DNA of 64,000 nucleotides from Edaphobacter flagellatus (GCF_025264665.1 NZ_CP073697.1:4321501-4385500); one strand, 5' to 3'; positions 17,395 to 26,720 are shown, counted from the first letter of the stretch. Notes: generated by a model from the letters alone, not told the origin. A program made the numbers and translations.

Positions 17395-17598
17395 GCCTGC
17401 CTCATGCGAACGGCGATGTGTGCCGTTATTGGTATTTCAGGCGAAACCGCCTGTTTGCTATCTGATACCTCACCCTACTGCCGCGATGCCGGAAATTCAA
17501 TACAACATTTTGTGGCTTTAAAGAGAAACACCACAAATATGGGGCGAAGTGCGGGATGCCACCTTATAGAGTGTTAGCCACGTCGCTACCGCAGAATT

Positions 17599-18366
17599 TC
17601 AGGCAAACCGTAAGGCCACAACACCAGCGGTCGAGAACCGGGCCTCGGCGGTCGATCCTGCCGCAGCCAGCGTATTGCCGGTCCAGCTTCCGGTCGTGAT
17701 CCAATCGCCCTTCCGCAGGCCCTCCGTTCGGCTTGCACCTTCATTTGCAAGCCAGGGAAGCAGACGCATCAGGTCTCCGGCTGTGTTGGAGCCTGTTCTT
17801 TCGACACGCACGGCTCCATCGACGGTGAGTGTCACCGACTCCTTCGTGAAGTCGATGTTCTGCCAGTTGGGTACTGCGTTGCCATAAACGAATCCGCCAT
17901 GCATCGCCATGTCGGCGGTGCTCGTCAACTTCGATGCCTGAGTGGGATCGACCAGGGCTGTCTCCAGAATCTCGATCGCCGGATGCATGCTGGCGATCGC
18001 TGCAATTACTTCTTCCCGCGTGTACGGCGTCTCGCGTGGAGGGAGATCTTTGCCTATCAGAAAGGCGATCTCAGCCTCGAGGCCACGATACCGGTGAACG
18101 AGGCCGCGCATCTCGCATCCGCTGCATGATATCCACGCCTTCGGCATCGGTGCGAACGAAGGCGTTGCATCCGGGGTGGGAGCACCAACCTTCCATCCGC
18201 CGATGTCTTCATAGGCCCACGACATCCTGTCTTGAATGAAATAGGCCTCATCGAGCGTCGTCGGCTGCAAACCCTTTGGTAAGTCATTGATGGGCTTGCC
18301 CGTTCTACGAGCATCGAGCAACAGGTCGGCGGCATTAATCAGGTCTTTTTCGCGGGCTCCGGTCAT
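17599..18366 (-). CDS. 2-keto-4-pentenoate hydratase / fumarylacetoacetate hydrolase-fold family
   Basis: A 255-residue protein resembling MhpD/HpcG-type hydratases, which add water to 2-hydroxypenta-2,4-dienoate in aromatic meta-cleavage pathways. Visible motifs: AYFIQDRMSW, GGWKVGAPT (binding-site Lys), EAEIAFLIGKDLPP (metal Glu pair), PAIEILETALVD, the STADMAMHGGFVYGN region and the C-terminal GDWITTGSWTGNTLAAAG. No other aromatic-degradation gene is adjacent, so the physiological substrate is open; a related decarboxylase role cannot be excluded. It stands alone between ku and the divergent msrPQ pair. Confidence 0.8.
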   Translation of the reverse strand: MTGAREKDLINAADLLLDARRTGKPINDLPKGLQPTTLDEAYFIQDRMSWAYEDIGGWKVGAPTPDATPSFAPMPKAWISCSGCEMRGLVHRYRGLEAEIAFLIGKDLPPRETPYTREEVIAAIASMHPAIEILETALVDPTQASKLTSTADMAMHGGFVYGNAVPNWQNIDFTKESVTLTVDGAVRVERTGSNTAGDLMRLLPWLANEGASRTEGLRKGDWITTGSWTGNTLAAAGSTAEARFSTAGVVALRFA

Positions 18367-18501
18367 GGGGAACAGTGTGCACCTATCGACCTGCGCAACG
18401 CAACTCTGTCTAAAATTCTCCCGAATCCAGTTACTTTTAACCTGCGTACTCTATCCAAATAGAGTCTGGGATTTGTGCCTCGATCGAAAGGAAATCATTC
18501 A

Positions 18502-19485
18502 ATGGGACGGCGTACTTCAGAAGGACATACCCCGCTTCGCTCATCGGATATCACGCCTCAGCCGGTATTTGAGCGCTTCCAGCAGCAACGCCGGCTTTTG
18601 CTGACAGGAGGAGCTGCTCTGGGCATTGGAGCCTTCGCAGCCAGCAGAATTCCGGGGTTAATTTCGCCATCGACGGAAGTTCATGCCCAGGCTCTGGCGG
18701 CTTCTCCCAGCAAATACACCACATCGGAGAATCAGACTCCCTTTGCCAAGGCGACTGCGTACAACAATTTCTACGAGTTCGGCACGGATAAGGATGATCC
18801 GGCGAAGCATGCGCATACCCTGAAGACGCGACCGTGGACCGTGCAGGTCACCGGCATGGTGAAGAAGCCCCTCACCCTTGATATCGATACCATTCTTAAA
18901 TACCGCCCGGTTGAGAGCCGCGTGTATCGGCATCGCTGCGTGGAAGCGTGGTCGATGGTGATTCCGTGGGACGGCTACTCGCTCTCGGAGTTCATCAATC
19001 TTTGCCAACCGCTACCCAGTGCGAAGTATGTGCAGTTTCTCTCGCTGGCGGATCGCAAGCAGATGCCTGATCTTCCTTTCGGCTATAACTGGCCGTACAG
19101 CGAAGGACTCCGACTGGATGAGGCGATGAACCCACTGGCATTACTGACCTTCGGTTGCTATGGACAGGTGTTGCCTAATCAAAACGGCGCTCCGATCCGC
19201 ATCGTTCTCCCCTGGAAGTATGGCTTCAAGAGCGCGAAGTCCATCGTGCGCTTCCATTTCACTGACAAGCAGCCGCATACAACCTGGAATGATCAGAACT
19301 CGTCGGAGTACGGCTTCTACTCCAACGTCAACCCCAAGGTCGATCATCCGCGCTGGAGCCAGGCGCGCGAGAGACGCATCGATAGCTCTGCATTTCCGCA
19401 TTACATTCCGACCCAGATGTTCAATGGATACGCGGATCAGGTAGCCAGTCTCTACAATGGGATGGACCTCAAGCGCAATTATTGA
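18502..19485 (+). CDS. msrP: Periplasmic methionine sulfoxide reductase, catalytic subunit
   Basis: Molybdopterin-containing MsrP (YedY), which repairs oxidised methionines in periplasmic proteins. The protein is 327 residues (E. coli 334). It has an N-terminal export segment, QQRRLLLTGGAALGIGAFAA, with an RR pair consistent with Tat transport, although the motif is weaker than usual. The molybdenum-coordinating Cys is in VYRHRCVEAWSMVIPW, and YGQVLPNQNGAPIRIVLPWKYGFKS is strongly conserved. The start at 18502 is chosen for AAGGAAA 8 bp upstream; a GTG at 18475 is also in frame. The haem subunit gene msrQ follows 21 bp later. Confidence 0.94.
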   Translation: MGRRTSEGHTPLRSSDITPQPVFERFQQQRRLLLTGGAALGIGAFAASRIPGLISPSTEVHAQALAASPSKYTTSENQTPFAKATAYNNFYEFGTDKDDPAKHAHTLKTRPWTVQVTGMVKKPLTLDIDTILKYRPVESRVYRHRCVEAWSMVIPWDGYSLSEFINLCQPLPSAKYVQFLSLADRKQMPDLPFGYNWPYSEGLRLDEAMNPLALLTFGCYGQVLPNQNGAPIRIVLPWKYGFKSAKSIVRFHFTDKQPHTTWNDQNSSEYGFYSNVNPKVDHPRWSQARERRIDSSAFPHYIPTQMFNGYADQVASLYNGMDLKRNY

Positions 19486-19506
19486 GTTGTACTCACTCGA
19501 CCGCAG

Positions 19507-20214
19507 ATGTCAAAACGAACGATCATTCTTCTAAAGACGCTGGTGCATCTTCTCTGCCTCGCACCATGCGTGGGGTTGCTGCATGACTACACCTCGGGGA
19601 AGCTTGCGTCGGAGCCCGATCCCATTAACTCCATCACGCACTTTACGGGCGACTGGGCTATCTGGATGCTTCTGGCCTCGCTTGCGGTTACGCCGCTGCG
19701 AAGGCTTTCGCCGCAGATCGCATGGCTCATCCGCTTCCGCAGGATGATCGGCTTGTATGCCTTCTTCTATGCAACGCTTCACTTGGCTACGTATATCTTT
19801 CTGTTTTCCGGCTACGATCTTCCAACAGTCCTGGCTGGAGTTCGCTCAGGGCATCCACATATCATCATCGACCAGTGGAAGCAGGTCTGGCCTGCTATTT
19901 GGGACGATGTACTGAAACGCCGCTTTATTCAGGTGGGCTTTCTGGCGTGGCTTATCCTTTTGGCACTCGCGGCCACGTCGCCTGCTGCAATCATGAGAGC
20001 GATGGGAGGTAAGAACTGGCAGCGTCTGCACCGTCTTGTTTATCTGGCCGGAGTTGCCGCTGTGATTCATTACTGGTGGCTGGTGAAGTCCGGGGTGCTG
20101 TCTCCGTGGAAGGTGACTGCGGGGCTGACGGTGCTTCTGCTTGCTCGCCTGATCTATTCCATTCATAAACGGTTTACTCAGCAACGAACAGTTGCTCAAA
20201 CCGTTAGGAATTGA
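19507..20214 (+). CDS. msrQ: MsrPQ haem-binding membrane subunit
   Basis: A 235-residue inner-membrane b-type haem protein (YedZ) that passes electrons from the respiratory chain to MsrP. Six helices are visible. Conserved His residues lie in ITHFTGDWAIWMLLAS, LYAFFYATLHLATYIF, WQRLHRLVYLAG and VIHYWWLVKSG, matching the ferric-reductase-like fold. RRMIGLYAF is the family's helix start. It is co-oriented with and closely spaced after msrP, the normal arrangement. Confidence 0.94.
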   Translation: MSKRTIILLKTLVHLLCLAPCVGLLHDYTSGKLASEPDPINSITHFTGDWAIWMLLASLAVTPLRRLSPQIAWLIRFRRMIGLYAFFYATLHLATYIFLFSGYDLPTVLAGVRSGHPHIIIDQWKQVWPAIWDDVLKRRFIQVGFLAWLILLALAATSPAAIMRAMGGKNWQRLHRLVYLAGVAAVIHYWWLVKSGVLSPWKVTAGLTVLLLARLIYSIHKRFTQQRTVAQTVRN

Positions 20215-20218
20215 GCTG

Positions 20219-20326
20219 CTATTTTCTGCGACTGAGTGTTCTCCACAAGGAACGAATTCCCCAGAAAGCTACGATCAACAGCGCCGCAAAGAATACGAAG
20301 ACCATGATGAGGTGGATGAGCAACAT
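20219..20326 (-). CDS. Possible 35-residue single-helix membrane protein
   Basis: A short reading frame, MLLIHLIMVFVFFAALLIVA followed by FWGIRSLWRTLSRRK, on the strand opposite msrQ and starting only 5 bp beyond its stop codon. It has one strong membrane helix and a basic C-terminal tail, the composition of real bacterial small membrane proteins. No good ribosome-binding site precedes it and no family was recognised, so it remains tentative. Confidence 0.35.
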   Translation of the reverse strand: MLLIHLIMVFVFFAALLIVAFWGIRSLWRTLSRRK

Positions 20327-20456
20327 AGAAGATCGTCTCGGTGTGTAAGAGTAAAGCTGTCATAGAGAAATGACAACTCCAGATTCTTGAGTAAGGTACT
20401 TTATTCACCACAACTTCTGCTGCATCATCCATGTCTAACCAGCAAGAGGTACTTTT

Positions 20457-22550
20457 ATGCGTCTGGTCCTGCTTGCCCTTCTGGCTGCTCCACTAACGCC
20501 TCTCTTTTCACAAAGTAACGATACGGCAATGAAGCCGGCTCAAAAAACGCCTGCTACCGCCCATGCGAAACAGGCAAAGCCAAAGCCTGCGGCCAAAGAG
20601 GCGCCGTTGGCACCGCTCTCGGTACATGAGCGTACCGTGCAGCTGCTCAATCGCTTTACCTTTGGCCCGCGTCCCGGTGAAGTGGAGCAGGTACTTGCAC
20701 TCGGAGCGGACAAATGGTTCGAGCAGCAGCTTAACCCAGCCTCGATCAATGATGATGCTCTCGGCAAGCGGCTCGGTGACTTCCCAACTCTCAACATGTC
20801 TCCCGATCAGGCTCTGCTTATCTTTCCCGATCGAGGGACGATTCAGGCCGTTGCCGACGGGAAACGTCCTTACCCGGCCGACCCCAATCTCGCAGCGTTG
20901 TACGAGGTACAGGTCTATAAGCTGAACAAAGATCTCGATAACAAGAAGATCAACCCTGACGGTAAGCCGGCCTTCCCGCAACCTTCTGATGCCGAACTGG
21001 CAGAGCAGAAGAAACAGGACCAGGCAACGGCTGCCCGCATTGCTGGTGATCTCTTCGCGCTGCCTCGCAATCAACGAATGGCTGCACTCATCAAGCTCCC
21101 CGTGCCGGAGCGCATCGCCTTCACCAGCTATGTTGCTGGAGATCAGCGAAACCTTCTGCTCTCCGAGTTCTCTCCACGCGAGCGCGAACTCTTCAATGCG
21201 ATGGGTTCAAATGTTGGAGCTTCCTATCAGATTGGCAGCGAGCTCTCGCAGGCCAAGATTTTGCGCGCGATTCTTTCGGAGCGTCAGCTTCAGGAGGTGA
21301 TGACGGACTTCTGGTTCAATCACTTCAACGTCTTCATCGGAAAGGACTCGGACCAGTGGTACACGACGAGCTACGAGCGAGACATCATCCGCAAGCATGC
21401 TCTCGGTAAGTTCCGGGATCTGCTTCTGGCCACGGCAACTTCGCCGGCGATGATGGTCTATCTCGACAACTGGCTTTCCATCGGCCCCGACTCTCTCGCT
21501 AACGGTGTTAATCCTGCCAACCCGAACTCAAAGAAAGGCAATCGTGGTTTGAATGAAAACTACGGTAGGGAGGTGATGGAACTGCACACGGTCGGCGTCA
21601 ATGGCGGCTATTCTCAGGCTGACGTTACGGCGCTCTCCGCGGTTCTGACTGGTTGGACTGTCGATCGACCCAATCAGGGCGGTCCTTTTATGTTCGATCC
21701 CAAACGGCATGAGCCCGGCCCGAAGCAATGGTTTGGGCACACGATCACCGCAGCATCCATGCCTAATATGCAACCGGGAATGAGCGAAGGCGTGCAGGCG
21801 CTGACCATTCTCGCGGCCAGCCCAAAGACAGCACACTTTATTAGCTACAAGCTTGCACAACGTTTTGTTGCGGACGATCCTCCGCCTGCGCTGGTCGATC
21901 GCATGGCTGCGACGTTCCTCTCGAGCGATGGTGACATCAAAGCCGTGCTTCGCACGCTGGTACAGTCGCCAGAATTCAACTCGCGGAAGTATTTTCGCAA
22001 TAAGGTTAAGACGCCCATGGAGTTCATTGCTTCGGCCTTTCGCACAACAGCAACCGATCCGGCCAATCCAGGCGCACTTGTTCAGACGCTGAGGACGATG
22101 GGGATGCCGCTCTACTTTGCGCTTCCTCCGACGGGCTACTACATTACTGCCGATCAGTGGATGAATTCGTCCGCGCTTGTGGATCGACTGAACTTTGCGT
22201 ATTCGTTGACGGAAAACAAGCTGGCGAATCAGAAGTTTGATTCGGCCCATGTGCTTGCTCTGGGGCTCATGAGCCAGTCCAACGTCGCCGATCATGCAGC
22301 GACATCTACGCCTCGGCCACATTACGCCGAGACGCTTCTCAGCACGAACGAACCGGTAAGCGCGAGTGGGCAGGACGTTGCGTTAGGCGTGCTGGAAAAC
22401 TCGCTGATCGGCGGAGAGGTCTCCCAGCAGACGAATCAGCTCATCCACAAGCAGATCGATCAGCTTGTAACTCCAACGACCTCCTCGTCGGAGACGCTCA
22501 ATCTGCTGACCGCGCTGGTAATGGGAAGCCCGGAGTTTCAACTACGCTAA
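20457..22550 (+). CDS. DUF1800 secreted protein
   Basis: A 697-residue exported protein of the DUF1800 family. It has an N-terminal signal (MRLVLLALLAAPLTPLFSQS), a Lys/Ala/Pro-rich linker to about residue 50, and then the DUF1800 start HERTVQLLNRFTFGPRPGEV. Further on are the conserved DFWFNHFNVFIGKD, the ENYGREVMELHTVGVNGGYSQ metal-like motif, and the C-terminal MGMPLYFALPPTGY. Family members are usually paired with a DUF1501 protein, which is not seen here. The biochemical function is unknown. An intrinsic hairpin begins at its stop codon. Confidence 0.88.
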   Translation: MRLVLLALLAAPLTPLFSQSNDTAMKPAQKTPATAHAKQAKPKPAAKEAPLAPLSVHERTVQLLNRFTFGPRPGEVEQVLALGADKWFEQQLNPASINDDALGKRLGDFPTLNMSPDQALLIFPDRGTIQAVADGKRPYPADPNLAALYEVQVYKLNKDLDNKKINPDGKPAFPQPSDAELAEQKKQDQATAARIAGDLFALPRNQRMAALIKLPVPERIAFTSYVAGDQRNLLLSEFSPRERELFNAMGSNVGASYQIGSELSQAKILRAILSERQLQEVMTDFWFNHFNVFIGKDSDQWYTTSYERDIIRKHALGKFRDLLLATATSPAMMVYLDNWLSIGPDSLANGVNPANPNSKKGNRGLNENYGREVMELHTVGVNGGYSQADVTALSAVLTGWTVDRPNQGGPFMFDPKRHEPGPKQWFGHTITAASMPNMQPGMSEGVQALTILAASPKTAHFISYKLAQRFVADDPPPALVDRMAATFLSSDGDIKAVLRTLVQSPEFNSRKYFRNKVKTPMEFIASAFRTTATDPANPGALVQTLRTMGMPLYFALPPTGYYITADQWMNSSALVDRLNFAYSLTENKLANQKFDSAHVLALGLMSQSNVADHAATSTPRPHYAETLLSTNEPVSASGQDVALGVLENSLIGGEVSQQTNQLIHKQIDQLVTPTTSSSETLNLLTALVMGSPEFQLR

Positions 22551-22590
22551 GAACAAGGCCTTCGATCAACATCGAAGGCCTTGTTCTTAG
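22547..22590. terminator. Bidirectional terminator between convergent genes
   Basis: A 20-bp perfect stem with a 4-nt CAAC loop. The left arm is CTAAGAACAAGGCCTTCGAT and the right arm its exact complement. It overlaps the DUF1800 stop codon and ends 2 bp before the stop of the convergent oxidoreductase gene, so it can serve both. The U-rich parts are the GTTCTTAG ends. Confidence 0.85.
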
Positions 22591-22592
22591 CT

Positions 22593-23798
22593 CTATCCTT
22601 TTAGTGTAACGTGCTGTGCCTTCACTTGCGCGCGCACAACCAGCTCTGCTGCGAGCAGGCACTGTGTCTGGTCCTGTGCTGTATGGGTGCGGTTTACGAT
22701 GTCGGAGACAAACTGCGGTCCAAAGGGTAGCGACAGGTTATTGCAGTCAATGTACCGGGCCGATTCCTTATTGACGACGTAGAGATTGTTGCCGGACTTC
22801 GACCGTGTGACATCAATGTATTTGCGTACCTCAATGTAGCCTTCGGTGCCGAGGATAAATAATCTGCCGTCTCCCCATGTGCCGAGCGCATCGGGCGTGA
22901 ACCAGTCGAGACGTACGTAGCCGAAACCTTTATTGCCGCGCAACATCATGTCCCCGAAGTCTTGAAACTTGGGCTTCTGCGGATGGTTCACATTGGCAAC
23001 CTGCGAGGCAACAACCTCTGCCTCTGTCGAGCCGGTGTAATAAAGGAACTGATCAACCTGATGGGAGCCGATATCGTTCAGGATGCCGCCATATCGCGCC
23101 GCATCCCAGAACCAATCCGGTCTTCCTCCAGCTCCACCAGCATATGGATCGGCGCCCTTCTGCACGATCTGGTGCGGAGCGATGTTGATGGTCTGGATGA
23201 CGCGGCCGATGGCTCCTTCCTTTATAAGATCGCCGGCCTTCACCGCTGCTTTCACCTCGAAGCGTTCGCTGTAGAGGATTCCGTAGATACGCTTTGTCTC
23301 GGCGATTGTTTTGCGGATTTCATCGATCTGAGCCAGCGACGTTGCACCCGGCTTATCGCTCAGGTAATCCTTGCCTTTCTTCATCACGCGAACACCAAGA
23401 GGCGCACGCTGATCGGGAATCGTTGAGCTGAGCACTAGCTGGATGGAAGAATCGTTGAGAATCTCGTCCTCAGAAGAAACGATCTTTACGTCAGGAAATC
23501 GTTTTTTGAACGCTGCCAGCTTGTCCGGCTCGGCTCCATAAGCAGAGACGAGTGTGCCGCCTCCGCGCTGAATCGCACCGACCATGCCGTAGATATGGTC
23601 GTGGCTCATGCCGCAGACGGCGAACTTGATGGAGTACTTTGGCTTGGCGTCGGCATCCTGGCCGGGCGCGGCAATCTCATGCACAACACGCGCAGGGTCG
23701 ATCGCATGCATCTCCGCAAGCGCTGGAACACCTGCCATCAGACCGGCTGAACCTACTGCGCGCAAAAAATCCCGACGCCCAAACATATCCACTGCCAT
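22593..23798 (-). CDS. Tat-exported Gfo/Idh/MocA-family oxidoreductase
   Basis: A 401-residue NAD(P)-dependent sugar-oxidoreductase-like protein with a twin-arginine signal: MFGRRDFLRAVGSAGLMAG, cleavage near ALAEMHA. The Rossmann part begins at YSIKFAVCGMSHDHIYGMVG; the family's EKP motif reads DYLSDKPGATS. RYGGILNDIGSHQVDQFLYYTG carries the conserved Gly-Asp-x-x-x-His segment. The start at 23798 is fixed by AGGAG 7 bp upstream. Periplasmic Gfo/Idh/MocA proteins are common in Acidobacteriota; substrates are mostly unknown. The gene is monocistronic between a terminator and pdxH. Confidence 0.88.
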   Translation of the reverse strand: MAVDMFGRRDFLRAVGSAGLMAGVPALAEMHAIDPARVVHEIAAPGQDADAKPKYSIKFAVCGMSHDHIYGMVGAIQRGGGTLVSAYGAEPDKLAAFKKRFPDVKIVSSEDEILNDSSIQLVLSSTIPDQRAPLGVRVMKKGKDYLSDKPGATSLAQIDEIRKTIAETKRIYGILYSERFEVKAAVKAGDLIKEGAIGRVIQTINIAPHQIVQKGADPYAGGAGGRPDWFWDAARYGGILNDIGSHQVDQFLYYTGSTEAEVVASQVANVNHPQKPKFQDFGDMMLRGNKGFGYVRLDWFTPDALGTWGDGRLFILGTEGYIEVRKYIDVTRSKSGNNLYVVNKESARYIDCNNLSLPFGPQFVSDIVNRTHTAQDQTQCLLAAELVVRAQVKAQHVTLKG

Positions 23799-23864
23799 CT
23801 CTCGTATCTCCTGGTAGCATTTTCGCTGCACTGCGAACTATATCAATTTCAACATGCTGCTGGC

Positions 23865-24461
23865 TCAAGGAAAAAGAAGCTCTTTATGCCAGCCGTCTTC
23901 CTGAAGCGTGAACAGGAAGCGGTGATGCAGCCGGTTTTCCCCGGCAATCCAGAACTCGATGCGCCTGGGCTGAATGGCATAACCCTTCCACCATGCAGGG
24001 CGGGGGACTTCGTTGGGGAATTGCATTTCGTACTCGGCGACTAGCCTTTCCAGGATGTCGCGGTTCTCCAGGCGGCGGCTTTGGCGTGAGACGGAAGCGC
24101 CTAGCTGGCTGCCTCGCGAGCGTGTGTGGAAGTAAGCATTGGCATCTTCGGGTGGCAGCTCAAGCACGGGTCCTTCAACGCGGACCTGGCGCTCAAGGGT
24201 CTTCCAGTGGAAACAAAGTGCAGCGCGTGGATTAGCTGCAAGTTCGCGACCCTTTCTGCTTTCAGCATTGGTGAAGAAGCAGAAGCCGCGCCTGTCGACT
24301 TCCTTGACCAGAACCATGCGCACGCTGGGTGTTCCGTCCCAGTTGGCCGTGGCGAGTGCGGCGGCGTTTGGATCGTTAGGCTCGCTTGCAGTCGCTTCGT
24401 TCAACCATGAGTGGAAGAGTGCAATTGGTTCCGTTGCCGCTTCGATGGATCGCAGGTCCAT
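23865..24461 (-). CDS. pdxH: Pyridoxamine 5'-phosphate oxidase
   Basis: FMN-dependent oxidase making pyridoxal 5'-phosphate from the pyridoxamine or pyridoxine phosphate. The 198-residue protein has the family order: PNAAALATANWDGTPSVRMVLVKEVDRRGFCFFTN (FMN site), SRKGRELAANPRAALCFHW, RQVRVEGPV, FHTRSRGSQLGASVSRQS (substrate Arg/Ser cluster), and the C-terminal RIEFWIAGENRLHHRFLF. An open frame continues upstream to 24617, but the family N-terminus fits the ATG at 24461. It follows the PIG-L gene by 37 bp on the same strand. Confidence 0.95.
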   Translation of the reverse strand: MDLRSIEAATEPIALFHSWLNEATASEPNDPNAAALATANWDGTPSVRMVLVKEVDRRGFCFFTNAESRKGRELAANPRAALCFHWKTLERQVRVEGPVLELPPEDANAYFHTRSRGSQLGASVSRQSRRLENRDILERLVAEYEMQFPNEVPRPAWWKGYAIQPRRIEFWIAGENRLHHRFLFTLQEDGWHKELLFP

Positions 24462-24498
24462 ATTCTGAAGTTTACTAGGATTGTGCTGAAGTCTGAGG

Positions 24499-25227
24499 CT
24501 AGAGGAGTCCTTCAAACAGGTCGGTACCGAGATGCGCAGGTTGAGCATCGTTCGTGGCCACCAGCGCGTAGTATTCCTCAGCGCCGTGTTTGGCGAAATA
24601 GCCTCGAGTTCGCTCAATCAGCGGAGTCTGTGAGATGTGTTGTTCGAAGGCTTCGCTTTTGCGCTTTTGCACCGAGCGAATGTCCAGGGTGACGGTCCAT
24701 GGCATCGGGTGCGGCGGCTGACGGTCGGGGATGAAGAATCTGGTTGTCTGGTAGAACAGTCTGTCGGGCTGGAAGGCTGGGCTTATTTCGGGAAAGCGCT
24801 TTGGTTGGGCCGACCAGTGGAAGGCTGCGGTTGTCCAGAAGGAGACCATCATGTGGTCGGAGTGTGAGTTGGCTCCGCCGTCGCCGCCGAAGGTGACGAC
24901 AACGTTTGGGCGAAAGGTGCGTATCCGTTCGACCAGTTGTGCGGCTGGTTCAGGAAACGGCACGTGAATCAATTGTGCATCGTGATGGTTCAGCAGTTCA
25001 TATCTGGTGACGCCAAGCACTTTGCAGGAGGCTGCAAACTCGGCACGTCGCATCGCTCCCAGCTCTGCGCCTGAAGCGGTATCTCCGCGGCTGCTGGCTG
25101 CCTGTCCGTCTGTCATGCAGACGACGTACGTTTCTATTCCGCGCTCGGCTGCGAGAGCCAGAGCGCCGCCGAAGGCAAAGCATTCGTCATCAGGATGCGC
25201 GGTCACGCACATCAGTCGCAGGGGCAA
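24499..25227 (-). CDS. PIG-L/LmbE-family N-deacetylase
   Basis: A 242-residue zinc-dependent deacetylase-like protein. The metal motif TAHPDDECFAFGG (AHPDDE) is near the N-terminus and NSHSDHMM (HxxH-type third ligand) is near residue 120. DGQAASSRGDTA and ELGAMRRAEFAASCKVLGV are also family-typical. Relatives deacetylate GlcNAc-malate (bacillithiol), GlcNAc-inositol (mycothiol) or GlcNAc-PI, so a thiol-cofactor role is possible but not shown. Its first 16 bp overlap the end of rnhB, suggesting translational coupling. Confidence 0.85.
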   Translation of the reverse strand: MPLRLMCVTAHPDDECFAFGGALALAAERGIETYVVCMTDGQAASSRGDTASGAELGAMRRAEFAASCKVLGVTRYELLNHHDAQLIHVPFPEPAAQLVERIRTFRPNVVVTFGGDGGANSHSDHMMVSFWTTAAFHWSAQPKRFPEISPAFQPDRLFYQTTRFFIPDRQPPHPMPWTVTLDIRSVQKRKSEAFEQHISQTPLIERTRGYFAKHGAEEYYALVATNDAQPAHLGTDLFEGLL

Positions 25228-25994
25228 TCCGAGTCCTCCGCTGGCTGGGGATTGAGTTCGTCGAGGTCGAAGAGATCGCCGGAGACGAGGTCGTCGATGG
25301 CTGCATTGCGATCGGAGGCTTTGACTGGAGCGAAGCTTCTGCGGTGCAGTGCAGTTGGGCCATGCTCCTGCAGCGCGCGTCTGTGCGCAGGCGTTGCGTA
25401 GCCTTTGTGCGAGGCGAGTCCGTAACCAGGATGGATCTCGTCCAATTGGCGCATCAGAGCGTCGCGATGCACCTTGGCGATGACAGATGCAGCTGCGATC
25501 GACAGGCTCAGCGAATCGCCGTAGATGAGCCTGGTCTGATGGCAGGGATGATCGATGCGCATGGCGTCGATCAGGAGATGATCGGGCGTGATGGATAATC
25601 CTCGCACGGCTTCGAGCATTGCGAGTCGCGTTGCCTGATAGATGTTGATGCGGTCGATGGTTTCTGCGTCGATCTCGGCGATGCAGAAGGCAAGTGCTAC
25701 GCGGCGAATTCTGCGGTCGAGCCGTTCGCGGTCTTTGCGTAGAAGCTGCTTGGAGTCTTTGAGTCCTGCTTTGGCGAGTCCTGCGATGCGTTCGGGAAGG
25801 ATGACGGCTGCAGCGACAACAGGGCCGAAGAGCGCACCGCGTCCGACTTCGTCGACACCAGCGATGGCGCGGAAGCCGCGATAACGAAGAGCCTGTTCCG
25901 GCGCGTCGCTGCAGATGAGCTGGCGAAGCAGTTGCTGCTTGGCCGTTGCTGCAGAGACGGTTCGTTTAATGCGTACGCGCGCTGCTGTTGCCAT
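25212..25994 (-). CDS. rnhB: Ribonuclease HII
   Basis: Endonuclease that removes RNA primers and misincorporated ribonucleotides from DNA. The catalytic signature AGVDEVGRGALFGPVVAAAV (Asp-Glu pair), the later Asp in LLIDAMRI, and SIAAASVIAKVHRD are all present. The 260-residue length includes a basic N-terminal extension of about 40 residues (MATAARVRIKRTVSAATAKQ) and an acidic tail. It lies downstream of rplS in the same direction, the classic rplS-rnhB neighbourhood, although a terminator hairpin stands between them. Confidence 0.95.
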   Translation of the reverse strand: MATAARVRIKRTVSAATAKQQLLRQLICSDAPEQALRYRGFRAIAGVDEVGRGALFGPVVAAAVILPERIAGLAKAGLKDSKQLLRKDRERLDRRIRRVALAFCIAEIDAETIDRINIYQATRLAMLEAVRGLSITPDHLLIDAMRIDHPCHQTRLIYGDSLSLSIAAASVIAKVHRDALMRQLDEIHPGYGLASHKGYATPAHRRALQEHGPTALHRRSFAPVKASDRNAAIDDLVSGDLFDLDELNPQPAEDSDCPCD

Positions 25995-26035
25995 AAAAAA
26001 CTTCTGCGAGAAGTTTATAACTTTGAGCGCAGAAG

Positions 26036-26063
26036 AAAGCCACGGCCTGAAGGCCGTGGCTTT
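26036..26063 (-). terminator. Intrinsic terminator downstream of rplS
   Basis: A 12-bp stem, AAAGCCACGGCC with GGCCGTGGCTTT around a TGAA loop, lies 23 bp past the rplS stop. On the minus strand it ends GTGGCTTTCTTCT. It would separate rplS from rnhB. Confidence 0.8.
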
Positions 26064-26086
26064 GTGGAAATGATGGATGAAATGAA

Positions 26087-26443
26087 CTAGCTGGCGCGTT
26101 CGACTTCGCGCAGACGAGCTGCCTTACCGCGCAGACCGCGCAGGTAGAAGAGCTTCGAACGGCGAACTTCGTAAGAGCGAACCTTCTCGACCTTGTCGAC
26201 AACCTTGGAGTTGTAAGGGAAGACGCGCTCGACGCCCTGGCCGAAGCTCATCTTGCGAACGGTAAATGTGCCCTGCGGTCCCTTGCGGCAAGCGATGACC
26301 ATTCCTTCGAACGCCTGCAGGCGCTCCTTCTCACCCTCGCGGATCTTGACCTGAACGCGGACAGTGTCGCCGGGAGCGAAGTTCGGGATATCGGTCCGCT
26401 CAAGCTTCGCGGCCAGTTTCTGCATGATGGGATGGATTGACAT
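26087..26443 (-). CDS. rplS: 50S ribosomal protein L19
   Basis: Ribosomal large-subunit protein at the interface with the small subunit. It has 118 residues, the normal length. Key conserved stretches are [52 protein letters not shown] and [20 protein letters not shown]. The open frame runs further upstream, but [14 protein letters not shown] is the family start. It ends the rpsP-khpA-rimM-trmD-rplS series, about 400 bp after trmD with a hairpin in the gap, so it may have its own promoter. Confidence 0.97.
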   Translation of the reverse strand: MSIHPIMQKLAAKLERTDIPNFAPGDTVRVQVKIREGEKERLQAFEGMVIACRKGPQGTFTVRKMSFGQGVERVFPYNSKVVDKVEKVRSYEVRRSKLFYLRGLRGKAARLREVERAS

Positions 26444-26690
26444 GACTACTTCCTGTGTATGAACTCGAGTCTTCAGTTTACACCAAATCGTGCAAAGAGC
26501 GGGTGTTACATGCATTTGGATGGAGGGGTATGCGGCTTGATGCCCCGCCTGCGAATAACAAATGGCGAGGTGATACCCCCTCCCCCGGCTGATTTTTATA
26601 AGGCATTTGTTTTCATCGGGTTGCTCGATTTGCACAAGGCAAAATATTGAAAAACAAGGGCTTATATCTAAAAATATTGATTCTAAAGGT

Positions 26691-26720
26691 GAAAGCCCCA
26701 CCCGATTGGGTGGGGCTTTC
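26691..26720. terminator. Hairpin in the trmD-rplS gap (terminator)
   Basis: A 13-bp perfect stem, GAAAGCCCCACCC with GGGTGGGGCTTTC around a GATT loop. On the minus strand it follows trmD and ends in GGCTTTCACCTTT. The surrounding gap 26444-26848 is otherwise without a recognisable gene; its 26630-26690 part is AT-rich (AAAATATTGAAAAACAAGGG) and is a likely site for an rplS promoter. Confidence 0.75.
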
